Of a stretch of 64,000 nt of DNA, positions 7,878 to 17,287 are shown piece by piece. The stretch's first letter is position 1; each line of letters begins with the position of its first letter. The position numbers and the translations under genes are program-made. The notes beneath the pieces are model-generated. The model was not told where the DNA came from and ran no database searches. It saw only the letters and a list, made by a program, of their open reading frames with translations. This DNA comes from Rhodopseudomonas julia (GTDB lineage: Bacteria > Pseudomonadota > Alphaproteobacteria > Rhizobiales > Afifellaceae). The stretch spans positions 186,001 through 250,000 of the forward strand of contig NZ_JAUSUK010000002.1 of NCBI RefSeq assembly GCF_030813515.1. The letters are read 5' to 3'.

Positions 7878-9032
7878 TTAATAGGCGTGGCTCTTGCCGC
7901 CGCTGATTTCGTCCTCGTCGACCTTGCCCCACAGCACCCGGTAGACCCAGGTGGTGTAGACAAGGATGATCGGCACGAAGATCCCTGTGACGACGAGCAT
8001 GATGAAGAGTGTGAGATGGCTCGAAGAGGCATCCCAGACGGTGAGGCTCGCCTTTGGCATAAGCGACGATGGCAGGATGAAGGGAAACATCGACGCACCG
8101 ACGGTTGAAATGATGCCGACGATCGAAAGACCGCTGACGATCACGGTCAGGCCTTCGAGGCGAACCCTGAGCAGGATGAACGCCAGGAAGGCCGCGACGA
8201 TGCCGAGGATCGGGGCCGCCATCATCCAGGGATAGGTCTGGTAATTGCCGAGCCAGATGCCTTCGCCCATCTCGACCGATTTCACGAGCGGATTTGAAGG
8301 ACCGGTCGGATCGATCGAGCCGACGATCCGGTAGCCGTCGACGAATGCCCAGATATAGGCGCCCGCAAGCACGAAGAGAGCGATCGTCGCGATCGCGGCG
8401 ATGCTTCCATAGTTGCGGGCGCGCTCACGCACGTCACCTTGCGTCTTCAAGACGAGCCAGGCGCCGCCGTGCATGATGAGCATCGAGACGGAGACGAGAC
8501 CGCACAAAAGCGCGAAGGGGTTGAGCAGTCCGAAGAACGTGCCTTCGTAGAAGATGCGCAGATCACTGTCGAAGTGGAAGGGGACGCCCTGAAGGACGTT
8601 GCCGACGGCGACACCGAAAATGAGCGCCGGCACGAACGAGCCGATGAAAAGTGCCCAATCCCAGTTCCGACGCCATGCGACGCCGTCACGTTTGGAGCGA
8701 TATTTGAAGCCCACCGGCCGCAAGATGAGCGCGAACAGGATCGCGAACATGGCGAGATAGAAGCCGGAGAAGGAGACCGCATAAAGCGGCGGCCAGGCGG
8801 CGAAGATCGCACCGCCTCCGAGGATCAGCCAGACCTGGTTGCCTTCCCAGACCGGGCCGATGGAGTTGATGACGACGCGTCGTTCCAGATCGTTCCTGGC
8901 GACGAAAGGCAATAACGTGCCCGTGCCAAGATCGAAGCCGTCGGTGACGGCAAAGCCGATCAACAAGATGCCAAGAAGCCCCCACCAGATGAGGCGAAGG
9001 ACATCGTAGGAGATGAGTTCGTGAAGGATCAT
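7878..9032 (-). CDS. cydB: Cytochrome bd ubiquinol oxidase subunit II
   Basis: This is a 384-aa integral membrane protein, close to the 379 residues of E. coli CydB. The ATG at 9032 gives [21 protein letters not shown]; the open frame extends further upstream but overlaps cydA and is not coding there. Conserved features are [18 protein letters not shown] near the N-terminus, [20 protein letters not shown], and several hydrophobic helices. It pairs with CydA to form the high-affinity quinol oxidase. Five bases separate it from cydA, so the two are co-translated. Confidence 0.96.
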   Translation of the reverse strand: MILHELISYDVLRLIWWGLLGILLIGFAVTDGFDLGTGTLLPFVARNDLERRVVINSIGPVWEGNQVWLILGGGAIFAAWPPLYAVSFSGFYLAMFAILFALILRPVGFKYRSKRDGVAWRRNWDWALFIGSFVPALIFGVAVGNVLQGVPFHFDSDLRIFYEGTFFGLLNPFALLCGLVSVSMLIMHGGAWLVLKTQGDVRERARNYGSIAAIATIALFVLAGAYIWAFVDGYRIVGSIDPTGPSNPLVKSVEMGEGIWLGNYQTYPWMMAAPILGIVAAFLAFILLRVRLEGLTVIVSGLSIVGIISTVGASMFPFILPSSLMPKASLTVWDASSSHLTLFIMLVVTGIFVPIILVYTTWVYRVLWGKVDEDEISGGKSHAY

Positions 9033-9037
9033 AGCTG

Positions 9038-10615
9038 TCACTCCGCCGGTACGACGTGGGAGGAGATGGCCGGGCTCTCCGGCTCTTCCTCGGGATCGGG
9101 CCCCTTGCGGATCGCCGCCACCATCAGGCCCATCTCGATGATGAAGAGGGTCGTGTAGATCAGGACGAAGCCGATGATGGTCATCAAGACCGTGCCGGCA
9201 CCGAGATCCGAGACGGCTGCGGCGGTCGGCAGCACACCCTCGATGATCCAAGGCTGACGCCCGAATTCGGCGACGAACCAGCCGCTTTCGGCCGCGATCC
9301 ATGGCAGCGGGATGGAAAAGACCGCGACCCAAAGGAGCCAGCGGCGCTTCTCCAGCGTGTGCTGGGCCGACAAGACGAAAAAGACGCCCATCAGCAGGAT
9401 GAAGAAGAAGCCGAGGCCCACCATGATGCGGAAGGTCCAGAAGAGCGGCATGACGCCTGGAACCGTGTCCCACGCCGCCTTGGTGATCTCGTCTTCGCTG
9501 GCATTGCGCGGATCTTCGACATAGCGCTTCAGGAGAAGCGCGTAGCCGAGCTCGTGACCGTTGTCTTCGAAGGTCTTGCGGAGGTTGCCCGGAACCGTTT
9601 CACCCGGCGGCAGGCTGCGGATCTGCTGCAAAGCGTCGAAGGCCGTAATGCCTTGCCGGATGCGTACCTTTGCGAGTTCGACGAGCTCCTCGATACCGGG
9701 GATCTCGGTGTTGATCGAGCGCGTGCCGATGAGGCCCATCACCCACGGAATATGCACGGCGTAGTGGGTTTCGCGATCTTCCTGGTCTGGGATGCCGACA
9801 ACGGTAAAGGCCGCGGGAGCGGGCTCGGTGTGCCACATGGCCTCGATCGCCGCGAGCTTCATTTTCTGATGTTCGGTCGACAGGTAGCCGCTCTCATCGC
9901 CCAGAACGACGACGGAGAGGGCGGAGGCGAGGCCGAAGGAGGCCGCGACCGCCATGGAGCGCTTGGCAAGCGCGATGTGGCGGCCCTTCAAGAGGTACCA
10001 GGCGGAGACGCCGAGCACGAAGACGGCCGCCGTCACATAGCCGGCGGAGACGGTGTGAACGAATTTTGCCTGCGCCACCGGGTTGAAAAGGACGGCAGAG
10101 AAATCCGTCACCTCCATGCGCATCGTGTCAAAGTTGAAGGCCGAACCCACCGGGTTCTGCATCCAGCCATTGGCGATGAGGATCCACAAGGCGGAGAGGT
10201 TCGAACCGATCGCCACCGCCCAGGTTGCGGTGAGGTGGCCGCGCTTCGACATCTTGTCCCAGCCGAAGAAGAAGAGGCCGACGAAGGTCGCTTCCAGGAA
10301 GAAGGCCATCAGGCCTTCGATGGCGAGAGGCGCGCCAAAGATGTCGCCGACATAGTGGCTGTAATAGCTCCAGTTCATACCGAACTGGAATTCCATGACG
10401 ATGCCGGTCGCCACGCCGACGACGAAGTTGATGCCGAAGAGCACGCCCCAGAACTTCGTCATCTGCCGCCAGATCGGGCGGTCGGTCATGACGTAGACCG
10501 TCTCCATGATGGCAAGCATGATGGAGAGGCCGAGGGTCAGGGGCACGAAAAGGAAGTGGTAAAGCGCCGTCAACGCAAATTGCAGGCGCGATAGATCTAC
10601 AATGTCGAGTTCCAT
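9038..10615 (-). CDS. cydA: Cytochrome bd ubiquinol oxidase subunit I
   Basis: This 525-aa haem-bearing subunit oxidises quinol and reduces oxygen to water. The N-terminus ([22 protein letters not shown]) contains the haem b595 ligand His20, equivalent to His19 of E. coli. The quinol-binding Q-loop is long (E. coli type, about residues 250-385), and the GRQPW motif follows in [16 protein letters not shown]. Length matches the E. coli protein (522), so it is a true CydA rather than a short cyanide-insensitive CioA. It sits in the middle of the operon, 81 bases after cydC. Confidence 0.97.
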   Translation of the reverse strand: MELDIVDLSRLQFALTALYHFLFVPLTLGLSIMLAIMETVYVMTDRPIWRQMTKFWGVLFGINFVVGVATGIVMEFQFGMNWSYYSHYVGDIFGAPLAIEGLMAFFLEATFVGLFFFGWDKMSKRGHLTATWAVAIGSNLSALWILIANGWMQNPVGSAFNFDTMRMEVTDFSAVLFNPVAQAKFVHTVSAGYVTAAVFVLGVSAWYLLKGRHIALAKRSMAVAASFGLASALSVVVLGDESGYLSTEHQKMKLAAIEAMWHTEPAPAAFTVVGIPDQEDRETHYAVHIPWVMGLIGTRSINTEIPGIEELVELAKVRIRQGITAFDALQQIRSLPPGETVPGNLRKTFEDNGHELGYALLLKRYVEDPRNASEDEITKAAWDTVPGVMPLFWTFRIMVGLGFFFILLMGVFFVLSAQHTLEKRRWLLWVAVFSIPLPWIAAESGWFVAEFGRQPWIIEGVLPTAAAVSDLGAGTVLMTIIGFVLIYTTLFIIEMGLMVAAIRKGPDPEEEPESPAISSHVVPAE

Positions 10616-10696
10616 CGGCGGTAACCGGTTTGCCCGGTCTCCTTTCTCTGCCGGCCCCCATCGGGTGCGAGGCCGGCGGTTGATCCCGCGTCGCTC

Positions 10697-12394
10697 CTAA
10701 TCGGGACGGAGGGCTTCGAGCGCCTGCTCAAAACCCGGTTCGTTGCGCCGCGGGGCCGCAACGATCTGCCCCTGTTCGAGGATGACGAGACGGTCGGCGA
10801 TCTCCGCCTCCCGCCGCAAATGCGTGCTGATGACGAGGCTGCGGCCACGTCTCTGGCTTTTGAGACGCCGCATGATTTCGCGTGCAGTCGGTCCGTCGAG
10901 GCCTTCGGTCGGCTCGTCGATGAGCCAAAGAGGCGTGCCGCGAAGGAAAAGACGCGCCAGCGAGAGGCGCCGTGCCTGCCCGCCGGAAAGGCCGAGCCCG
11001 CCTTCGCCGAGCCGGGTTTCAAGCCCTGCAGGGAGAGTTTCGACGTCCGCGCGAAGCCCAGCGGCCTCGAGTGCGCGCCAGAGCCTCACCGCGCTCGCGT
11101 CGGGATCGGCAATCTGAAGATTGCCGGCGAGGGTGTCCTGAAAGAGCTCGGTGCGTTGCGTCAAAAGCGTGGCAGGAGAATGGGTGACGTCGCCGGCCTC
11201 AGGTGTGGCTTCGTCGGCCAGGAGAGCGAGCAACGTCGATTTGCCGGCGCCGCTCGGGCCTACGATCGCGAGGATTTCGCCTTCCGTGAGGGTGAGTGAG
11301 ATATCGCTCAGGCAAAGTCTTTTCGCATCGGGATAACGGAAATCGACGGCGCTGAGGCGCACCGCTTCCCCCTCGGTCGGCATGGATGGAGATCGTGCCG
11401 GTTGCGCGGGGCGTATCTTGAGGCGCGGTGCGAGACGGCGTGCCGCGAGCCGTGTACGGCCAAGCTCGACGGCACCGCGTTTGAGGGCCGCGAAGGGTTC
11501 GACGGCCGCAAAGACGACGAGAATTGCAAGAGCCGCAGCTGGCGCGCCGATCTCGTTCGCCTCGGCGAGGTGCGCCGCGACATAGAGCGTGCCGGCAAGA
11601 AGCAGGCTACCGGCTACGCCGAAAGCGATGGAGGCTCTCGTCTCGATGCGGTTCAGGCGGTCATCAGTGGCGACAAGACGCTGGTCCGTACGTTCGATCG
11701 CACGGCGCTCTGCCGTGAGACGAGCGGCCATTGCGAGTTCGGTCTGGCCGGCGACGAGATCGATGGTGCGGGCGCGCAACGCTTCCGTCAGATGCGCGCG
11801 CCGAAGGCCCGGAGCGAGCGCGGCTGCGGCCGTGCGAAGGGGAATGACGAGGCCGAGGACGGCAAGCCATAGAAAGGCGGCGAGGCCGAGCCAGGGGTTG
11901 AGGACGGTAAGGACGAGCCCGGTCGCCGTTGCCACTGCAAAAGCCGCAAGGAAGGGCACCAGGATGCGCAGATAAAGGGAATCGAGCGCGTCGATGTCGG
12001 CCGTCAGGCGGAAGAGAAGCCGTGCCGGGCGCTCCAGAAGGTGCCGTGCCGCGCCGGGCGGGGCCCAACCGCGAAAGAGTTTCTCGCGCAAGGCGGCAAG
12101 CGCGCTCAGTGTCGCTTCATGCGTCGTCAGCCGCTCGCCGTAGCGGCCGGCGGTGCGGGCGATCGCCAGGAAACGGATGGCGGCGGCGGGGGCGAAGACG
12201 TCGAAGGCGAGGGCCGTGGCCGTCGAAAGGCCGGCGATCGCCGTTGCGGTGATGAACCAGCCGGAAAGGCCGAGAAGGCCGACGCCTGCCAGAACCGTCA
12301 CGGCGGCAAGGGCAGCACCCGCCGCCAGCATTGGCCGGCGCTCGGCGAGGAGAACCGCGAGAACGGGACGAAAATCCTGCCAGGCGGTCCTCAT
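10697..12394 (-). CDS. cydC: Thiol reductant ABC exporter subunit CydC
   Basis: This 565-aa half-transporter has a six-helix membrane domain (about 1-310) and an ATPase domain. The ATPase domain contains GPSGAGKSTLL (Walker A), LGLSGGQARRLSLAR (signature), LWLIDEPTEGLD (Walker B) and a normal switch histidine in VISTHLRRE. With CydD it exports glutathione or cysteine to the periplasm and is needed for assembly of cytochrome bd and c-type cytochromes. It starts at an ATG overlapping the cydD stop (ATGA). The N-terminal segment GLLGLSGWFITATAIAGL is typical of CydC. Confidence 0.94.
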   Translation of the reverse strand: MRTAWQDFRPVLAVLLAERRPMLAAGAALAAVTVLAGVGLLGLSGWFITATAIAGLSTATALAFDVFAPAAAIRFLAIARTAGRYGERLTTHEATLSALAALREKLFRGWAPPGAARHLLERPARLLFRLTADIDALDSLYLRILVPFLAAFAVATATGLVLTVLNPWLGLAAFLWLAVLGLVIPLRTAAAALAPGLRRAHLTEALRARTIDLVAGQTELAMAARLTAERRAIERTDQRLVATDDRLNRIETRASIAFGVAGSLLLAGTLYVAAHLAEANEIGAPAAALAILVVFAAVEPFAALKRGAVELGRTRLAARRLAPRLKIRPAQPARSPSMPTEGEAVRLSAVDFRYPDAKRLCLSDISLTLTEGEILAIVGPSGAGKSTLLALLADEATPEAGDVTHSPATLLTQRTELFQDTLAGNLQIADPDASAVRLWRALEAAGLRADVETLPAGLETRLGEGGLGLSGGQARRLSLARLFLRGTPLWLIDEPTEGLDGPTAREIMRRLKSQRRGRSLVISTHLRREAEIADRLVILEQGQIVAAPRRNEPGFEQALEALRPD

Positions 12395-14142
12395 GCCACC
12401 GCCCTCATGGCCGATTTCGGCAGATAGACAATGCGGTCCATGCGATGCGCCAGAAGCGGGTCGTGCGTTGCGACGATCAGGGTGCGGCCTTTGGCGAAGG
12501 CGAGGAGATGGTCGGCGATGTCTTTGGCGGTTTGGCTGTCGAGATGAGCGGTCGGCTCGTCGGCGAGAATGAGCGAGATGCGGGGATCGGCCGTGAGCCG
12601 CGCCAGCGCCACGCGCAGGGCTTCTCCGCCGGACAGGCCCGAGCCGCCTTCACCGAGATGGCCGTCGCGGCCTTCAAGGATATGGGAGAGGCCTGCCGCG
12701 GCGAGAGCCCTCTGTGCATTGTCGGCACCGATCCAGGGGCGGTGAAGCGTGACGTTGGAAATGAGGTCGCCGGCGAAGATGTGCGGTGTCTGGCCGATCC
12801 AGGCGATCTGACGGCGCAGCGATCCGGCGTTGGTCTCATCCAGAGATTGCTCTGAGATGCGGACGCAGCCGCGATCGGCGGGCGCAAGCCCGGCGATCAG
12901 AGCGAGGAGCGTCGACTTGCCAGATCCGCTCGGCCCAAAAAAGGCGATTTTTTCGCCGGCCTCGATGGAGAGAGAGAATTCCTCGATGGCAGCCTGCTCC
13001 GCTCCGGCATGGGCGAAGGCGAGATTTTCGAGCCGCACGGCCGGTGCGGGCGCGCGCGCGCCTTTTCGCTGGTCATCGGCATCCGCGTTCAGGACGGCCA
13101 CATCCATTGCGGAGAGGTCATCGAGCGCCTTCAAGGCGGCTTCGCCGGCGGCCCGATCGTGCCAGATGCTGGACAGATCGCGCAAAGGTTCAAAGAAGGC
13201 GGGCGCCAGAAGGAGCACGAAGAGCCCTTCGCCGAGACTGAGCCGGCCGCCCCAGGCGCCGAAGGGGAGCTGGCCGAGCAGGTGGAAACCGATATAGACG
13301 GCGACCATGGCGACGCCGAGCGCGGCGAAGAGCTCCAGAACGGCGGAGGAGAGAAAGGCGATCCTGAGAACCGCCATGGTGCGCGTTCGCAGGGTTTCAG
13401 CCTCCTGGCGTAGACGTTTGGCGGTGCGATCGACCGCGCCCATCGCTCGGATGGTTGCAAGGCCGCGCAGCCGGTCGAGGAGAAAGCCGTTCATGCTGCC
13501 GAGCCCGGCAAGCTGGGCTTCGCTCGCCGCCTGCGCGCGCCAGCCGATCAACGCCATGAAGACCGGGATGAGAGGGGCTGCGATCAAAAGAACGATCGCC
13601 GCCGCCCATGAGACCGGGAAGACGGCAAGGACGATCGCAAGCGGCACGATCACGGCTTTGAGGCGCGCCGGGCGATAGCGAGAGAGGTAGGGCACGATCG
13701 CCTCGCCCTGTTCGCCCAGAATGCTGGCCGCCACGCCTGAGGCTGGACGCCCGGAATCGAGTGGCGAGCGTGCGGCGAGGGCTTTTGCGGCCTTGGCTCG
13801 CCGCTCGGAGAGGATTTGACGCGCGCGGCGGAAGCAAAGCCGGCCGGCATAGCCATCGAGAAGTGCCCGGACGATGCCGAGGATGGCGACGGCCAAAGCG
13901 GACGTCGCGGCGTTCAGCCCGAAATCCTCAGGCGCGCGCCCCTGACCGGCCAGATCGCCGATGACGAGGGCGATCAACGCGGCCTGGGGGAGCCAAAGCA
14001 GCGCAGCGAGCACCTGCAACCCCGCACCAAGGCGCATCGGCGGCAGAGGCTCGGTCCGCGCCTTGCGGGGGCGGGAGCGTGGGCTTCTTGCGACCGAGCT
14101 CTCTCGCATATGCGGACTTTCGTGCGTCGCCTGGCGGATCAC
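12391..14142 (-). CDS. cydD: Thiol reductant ABC exporter subunit CydD
   Basis: This 583-aa half-transporter is the partner of CydC. The GTG at 14142 overlaps the stop of the upstream regulator and allows translational coupling; an alternative ATG lies at 14109. The first 35 residues are basic and unstructured, then membrane helices begin (LGAGLQVLAALLWLPQAALI). The ATPase domain has FFGPSGSGKSTLLALIAG, GEGGSGLSGGEALRVALAR, LILADEPTAHLD and VATHDPLL. The family and operon position make the call secure. Confidence 0.94.
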   Translation of the reverse strand: MIRQATHESPHMRESSVARSPRSRPRKARTEPLPPMRLGAGLQVLAALLWLPQAALIALVIGDLAGQGRAPEDFGLNAATSALAVAILGIVRALLDGYAGRLCFRRARQILSERRAKAAKALAARSPLDSGRPASGVAASILGEQGEAIVPYLSRYRPARLKAVIVPLAIVLAVFPVSWAAAIVLLIAAPLIPVFMALIGWRAQAASEAQLAGLGSMNGFLLDRLRGLATIRAMGAVDRTAKRLRQEAETLRTRTMAVLRIAFLSSAVLELFAALGVAMVAVYIGFHLLGQLPFGAWGGRLSLGEGLFVLLLAPAFFEPLRDLSSIWHDRAAGEAALKALDDLSAMDVAVLNADADDQRKGARAPAPAVRLENLAFAHAGAEQAAIEEFSLSIEAGEKIAFFGPSGSGKSTLLALIAGLAPADRGCVRISEQSLDETNAGSLRRQIAWIGQTPHIFAGDLISNVTLHRPWIGADNAQRALAAAGLSHILEGRDGHLGEGGSGLSGGEALRVALARLTADPRISLILADEPTAHLDSQTAKDIADHLLAFAKGRTLIVATHDPLLAHRMDRIVYLPKSAMRAVA

Positions 14143-14717
14143 GTCTTCCGGCCATTCCTTTTAGAGGAGCCGAGGGCGACAATCTTGTCCTTGGTCTCCA
14201 ACAATTTCGTGACCCGGGCGCCGAGCGCGAGCAACGTTGCGAGACGCTCCGTTTCGAGCGTCTTCACGTCGTCGTACCAGCCGGTGAGCTGCTCGATGAG
14301 GGCATGCATATCGCGCATTTTCGCCTGCGCATGCGCTTCCGCCTCATTGGCGGGCGGCTCCATCAATGCCTCGCGCAGAAAGGTCAGGGTGGGATCGATC
14401 TCGCGGCGCTTGCGGCCTTCGGCCAGGGTTCTGAGGATCTCCCAGACATCGTCGGGCGTCGTGAAGAAATCGCGCCGGTCGTCCGGCAGATGGCGCAGCA
14501 GGACGAGGTTCCAGCTCTGCAATTCGCGCAGGCTCATGGAAACGTTTGAGCGCGAAACGCCGAGAGCATCGACGATGTCGTCGGCGCAGAGCGGTCGCGG
14601 CGAGATGTAGAGAAGCGCGTAGATCTGCCCGACCGTCCGGTTGATGCCCCACCGGCTGCCCATCTCGCCAAAATGCAAGATGAAGGACTGGACCGGAGGC
14701 GAAAGGTCTGGGTGCAA
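14139..14717 (-). CDS. GbsR/MarR-type transcriptional regulator of the cyd operon
   Basis: This 192-aa winged-helix protein has the GbsR-like N-terminus FILHFGEMGSRWGINRTVGQ and a recognition region LCADDIVDALGVSRSNVSMSLREL. A long helical C-terminus (about 110-180) probably mediates dimerisation. It is the first gene of the operon regulator-cydD-cydC-cydA-cydB-cydX, and its stop overlaps the cydD start. GbsR-like genes are often found in front of cydDC in alphaproteobacteria (recalled). Autoregulation and control of cyd expression are inferred from position; the ligand is unknown. Confidence 0.85.
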   Translation of the reverse strand: MHPDLSPPVQSFILHFGEMGSRWGINRTVGQIYALLYISPRPLCADDIVDALGVSRSNVSMSLRELQSWNLVLLRHLPDDRRDFFTTPDDVWEILRTLAEGRKRREIDPTLTFLREALMEPPANEAEAHAQAKMRDMHALIEQLTGWYDDVKTLETERLATLLALGARVTKLLETKDKIVALGSSKRNGRKT

Positions 14718-14735
14718 GGTGATTTCTCCAGTTAG

Positions 14736-14751
14736 TTCAGAAATCTTTGAA
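14736..14751. promoter_or_regulatory. Imperfect inverted repeat upstream of the GbsR-like gene (candidate operator)
   Basis: TTCAGAAATCTTTGAA is an imperfect 16-bp dyad (12 of 16 positions symmetric) lying 18 bases upstream of the regulator ATG. Its position fits an autoregulatory operator. The rest of the 256-bp gap (14718-14973) contains no gene that I can support and no FNR box. Confidence 0.35.
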
Positions 14752-14973
14752 ATTCATAAAGACGAATTCGTTCGGCGGCAACGCGGGCAGGACGAAGGGG
14801 ATATGCGTGATCATTGGGCGCCCGCGCGACCGATCAAGCCCCAGGCGCACGGAAAGGTGCAAATATTAGAATTACTTCAGGCTGCCGCATCACGCTTCGC
14901 GAGGGCTTTCCTCAGGGAGCTATGCAGAAACCTATGGGCTGATATGAGCGGGCAAACGGACTTCGCCGGCGTC

Positions 14974-15930
14974 TCAAGCCCGAGCAGACGGAGAGTTGGG
15001 GTGCGGGCGTGCCTGACCCGCCCGCCATGCGGCAAGCCGGTTGTCCTGTGGTGAGGAGACCGCATCGGCAAGGCGCCGAACCAGATTCGACACGGGCCGA
15101 TCGCGCGGCAGGCAGATGACGAGATCGCGCTGCGACCAGTCGTCGGAGATGGCGATGACCTTGGCACCCTTTTCCAAGGTTTCCGCCGGGATGACGCTCG
15201 CCGGCACGATCGACACGCCGGCACCGGCGGCCACCATGCGGCAGACGCTACCGAAGCTTCTGACCCGGATGCGGATGGTCAATTCGCGGCCGAGCCGGTG
15301 TGCATGCTTTTTCAGATGCGCGGAAATCGCCGAGCGGGTGTCGAGCGTGATGAAGCTCTCGTCGAGGAGATCCGTGAAGGTGACGGCGCTGCGCTGCGCC
15401 AGGGGATGCCCGGCCGGGGCGATGAAGACAAGGCGGTCGGAGAGGATCGGAATGGTCTCGATGCCATCGAGCTGAGCGTTTTCCGCCGCGATGCCGATAT
15501 CGGCTTCGCCGGAACGCACCGCGGTGGCGATCTCATCGGAGGTGTCTTCCTCCAGATCGACGATCACATCCGGATGGCGGGCCAGAAAACTCGCCAGCAC
15601 GTCGGGCAGAAAGCTGGTGATGGCATTCGAATTGGCACGAAGCTTGATGAGGCCGCTTTCGCGCTGCTTCCAGGCTTCCACTGCGCCGTCGAGGCGTTCC
15701 GCTTGCAACAGGACGGCGCGGGCGTGGCCGGCGACCATGAGCCCGGCGCGCGTCGGTTTCGAGCCTCTGGCGGTACGCACCAGCAGGGGCACCCCGGCGC
15801 GGCTCTCCAGAATCTTCATGCGCTCGTGCAGAGCGGAGACGGAGATGTGATGGAGACGTGCCGCCTCCGCCATGCTGCCGAGCTCGCTCACCGCCACGAA
15901 GAGCCTGAGATCGGTCAGGTCGAAATGCAT
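14974..15930 (-). CDS. LysR-type transcriptional regulator
   Basis: This 318-aa protein starts at ATG 15930. The N-terminal helix-turn-helix is clear (DLRLFVAVSELGSMAEAARL, then HHISVSALHERMKILESRAG). A type 2 periplasmic-binding-like effector domain follows (about 92-290). It is divergent from the CoA-transferase operon with a 177-bp gap between them. LysR regulators normally activate such divergent catabolic operons in response to a pathway intermediate. In P. aeruginosa a LysR gene sits beside the itaconate degradation operon, which has similar members (recalled). The effector here is not known. Confidence 0.88.
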   Translation of the reverse strand: MHFDLTDLRLFVAVSELGSMAEAARLHHISVSALHERMKILESRAGVPLLVRTARGSKPTRAGLMVAGHARAVLLQAERLDGAVEAWKQRESGLIKLRANSNAITSFLPDVLASFLARHPDVIVDLEEDTSDEIATAVRSGEADIGIAAENAQLDGIETIPILSDRLVFIAPAGHPLAQRSAVTFTDLLDESFITLDTRSAISAHLKKHAHRLGRELTIRIRVRSFGSVCRMVAAGAGVSIVPASVIPAETLEKGAKVIAISDDWSQRDLVICLPRDRPVSNLVRRLADAVSSPQDNRLAAWRAGQARPHPNSPSARA

Positions 15931-16107
15931 CCGGCTTTCTCCATTGCCGAAAGCAGCATCCAGAGAATACGACTGGTCCGCAAGCTCTTTCCTGTCGTAG
16001 GCGGCATGGATTGTCCTGAGCCCGCCGCAGAATGCGGGCCGGCGACGCCCCTGCGAGGAGAGGAAAGCGAACCATGAGAGGCTGCGTATGAGAGGCGAGG
16101 CGACGCC

Positions 16108-17286
16108 GTGACGAGGCCGCTCGATGGAATTCTCGTTGTCAGCATCGAGCAGGCGATCGCCGCGCCCTACGCGACGCGGCTCCTGGCCGATCTCGGGGCA
16201 CGCGTCATCAAGGTGGAGCGGCCTGATGGCGGCGATTTCGCCCGCGAATACGACAAGCGGGCGCGCGAGATGGCGAGCCATTTCGTCTGGACGAACCGCT
16301 CCAAGGAAAGCCTCACGCTCGATCTGAAGCGCGAAGAGGGCGTTGCCGTCCTGAAGCGGCTTTTGAAGAAGGCCGACGTCTTCGTGCAAAATCTCGCGCC
16401 GGGGGCCGCCGAGAGGCTCGGTCTCGGAGACGAGACGCTGCGGGCGGAAAACGAGAGGCTGATCACCTGCGCCATTTCCGGCTACGGAGAAGGCGGGCCT
16501 TACGGCAAGAAGAAAGCCTATGATCTTCTGATCCAGGCCGAGGCCGGCTTTGTTTCGGTGACGGGCTCGCCCGGCCAGCCCGCCAAGGCCGGCATTTCGA
16601 TCGCCGATATCGCCGCGGGCGTCTCCGCCTACAACACCATCCTGGCAGCGCTTCTCAACCGCCACAAAACCGAGCGCGGCGACCATATCGAGATCTCCAT
16701 GTTGGAGGCGATGGCCGAATGGATGGGCTATCCGATGTATTTTGCGACCGATGGGGCGCCGCCGCCGCCGCTTGCCGGCGCGGGACACGCCACGATCTTC
16801 CCCTACGGGCCCTATCGCACGGCCGACGGCACGGTGATTTTCGGCCTGCAGAACGACCGCGAATGGGCGGCCTTCTGCCTGACGGTTCTGCAGCGGGAGG
16901 ATCTCGCCGGCGATGCCCGCTTCAAGGGCAATGCCGGGCGTGCGGCGCATATGGATGAGATCAACGAGGCCATCAATGGCGTCCTCTCCCGCCTGACCAC
17001 AGCCGAGGCGATGGCGCGGCTCGAGAAAGCCAATATCGGTACGGCGAGCCTCAACGACATGGCGGCGCTCTGGGCGCATCCGCAGCTTGCCGCCCGCAAT
17101 CGCTGGCAGGAAATCGCCATTCCGACGGGGACGATTCCGGCCCTTCGTCCGATCTCCGGCGCGGCCTGGCAGCCACGGCTCGATCCGGTGCCCGCGCTCG
17201 GCGAACATACCCGCGCCATCCTGGATGAACTAGGAATCACACAAGAGGAGGCTGTGGCGCTCGCGGCCTCCGGAAAAGACGAGTGA
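16108..17286 (+). CDS. CaiB/BaiF family (class III) CoA-transferase, possibly itaconate/C5-diacid CoA transferase
   Basis: This 392-aa enzyme starts at GTG 16108, with GAGG about 7 bases upstream. Family features are LLADLGARVIKVERPDGGD near the N-terminus, GYGEGGPYGKKKAYDLLIQA, and the catalytic aspartate region GISIADIAAG (Asp167). Class III transferases move CoA between carboxylic acids through an aspartyl-CoA adduct. The neighbours (acyl-CoA dehydrogenase-like, MmgE/PrpD, CitE-like lyase and a divergent LysR) match the make-up of itaconate degradation clusters, so activation of itaconate or a related branched C5 diacid with succinyl-CoA is a reasonable guess. The substrate cannot be read from the sequence. 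Confidence 0.85.
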   Translation: MTRPLDGILVVSIEQAIAAPYATRLLADLGARVIKVERPDGGDFAREYDKRAREMASHFVWTNRSKESLTLDLKREEGVAVLKRLLKKADVFVQNLAPGAAERLGLGDETLRAENERLITCAISGYGEGGPYGKKKAYDLLIQAEAGFVSVTGSPGQPAKAGISIADIAAGVSAYNTILAALLNRHKTERGDHIEISMLEAMAEWMGYPMYFATDGAPPPPLAGAGHATIFPYGPYRTADGTVIFGLQNDREWAAFCLTVLQREDLAGDARFKGNAGRAAHMDEINEAINGVLSRLTTAEAMARLEKANIGTASLNDMAALWAHPQLAARNRWQEIAIPTGTIPALRPISGAAWQPRLDPVPALGEHTRAILDELGITQEEAVALAASGKDE

Positions 17287-17287
17287 C

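Noticed and set aside
9056-10594. Long + strand open frame opposite cydA (about 512 codons)
   Set aside because: It is a mirror of cydA in a GC-rich genome, with His/Asp/Arg/Gly-rich composition and no family features. Similar long shadows lie opposite the 665-aa protein, the HlyD adaptor, the acyl-CoA dehydrogenase, the flavoprotein and others.
14718-14973. FNR box in front of the cyd operon
   Set aside because: I looked for TTGAT-N4-ATCAA and found only unrelated GATCA fragments.
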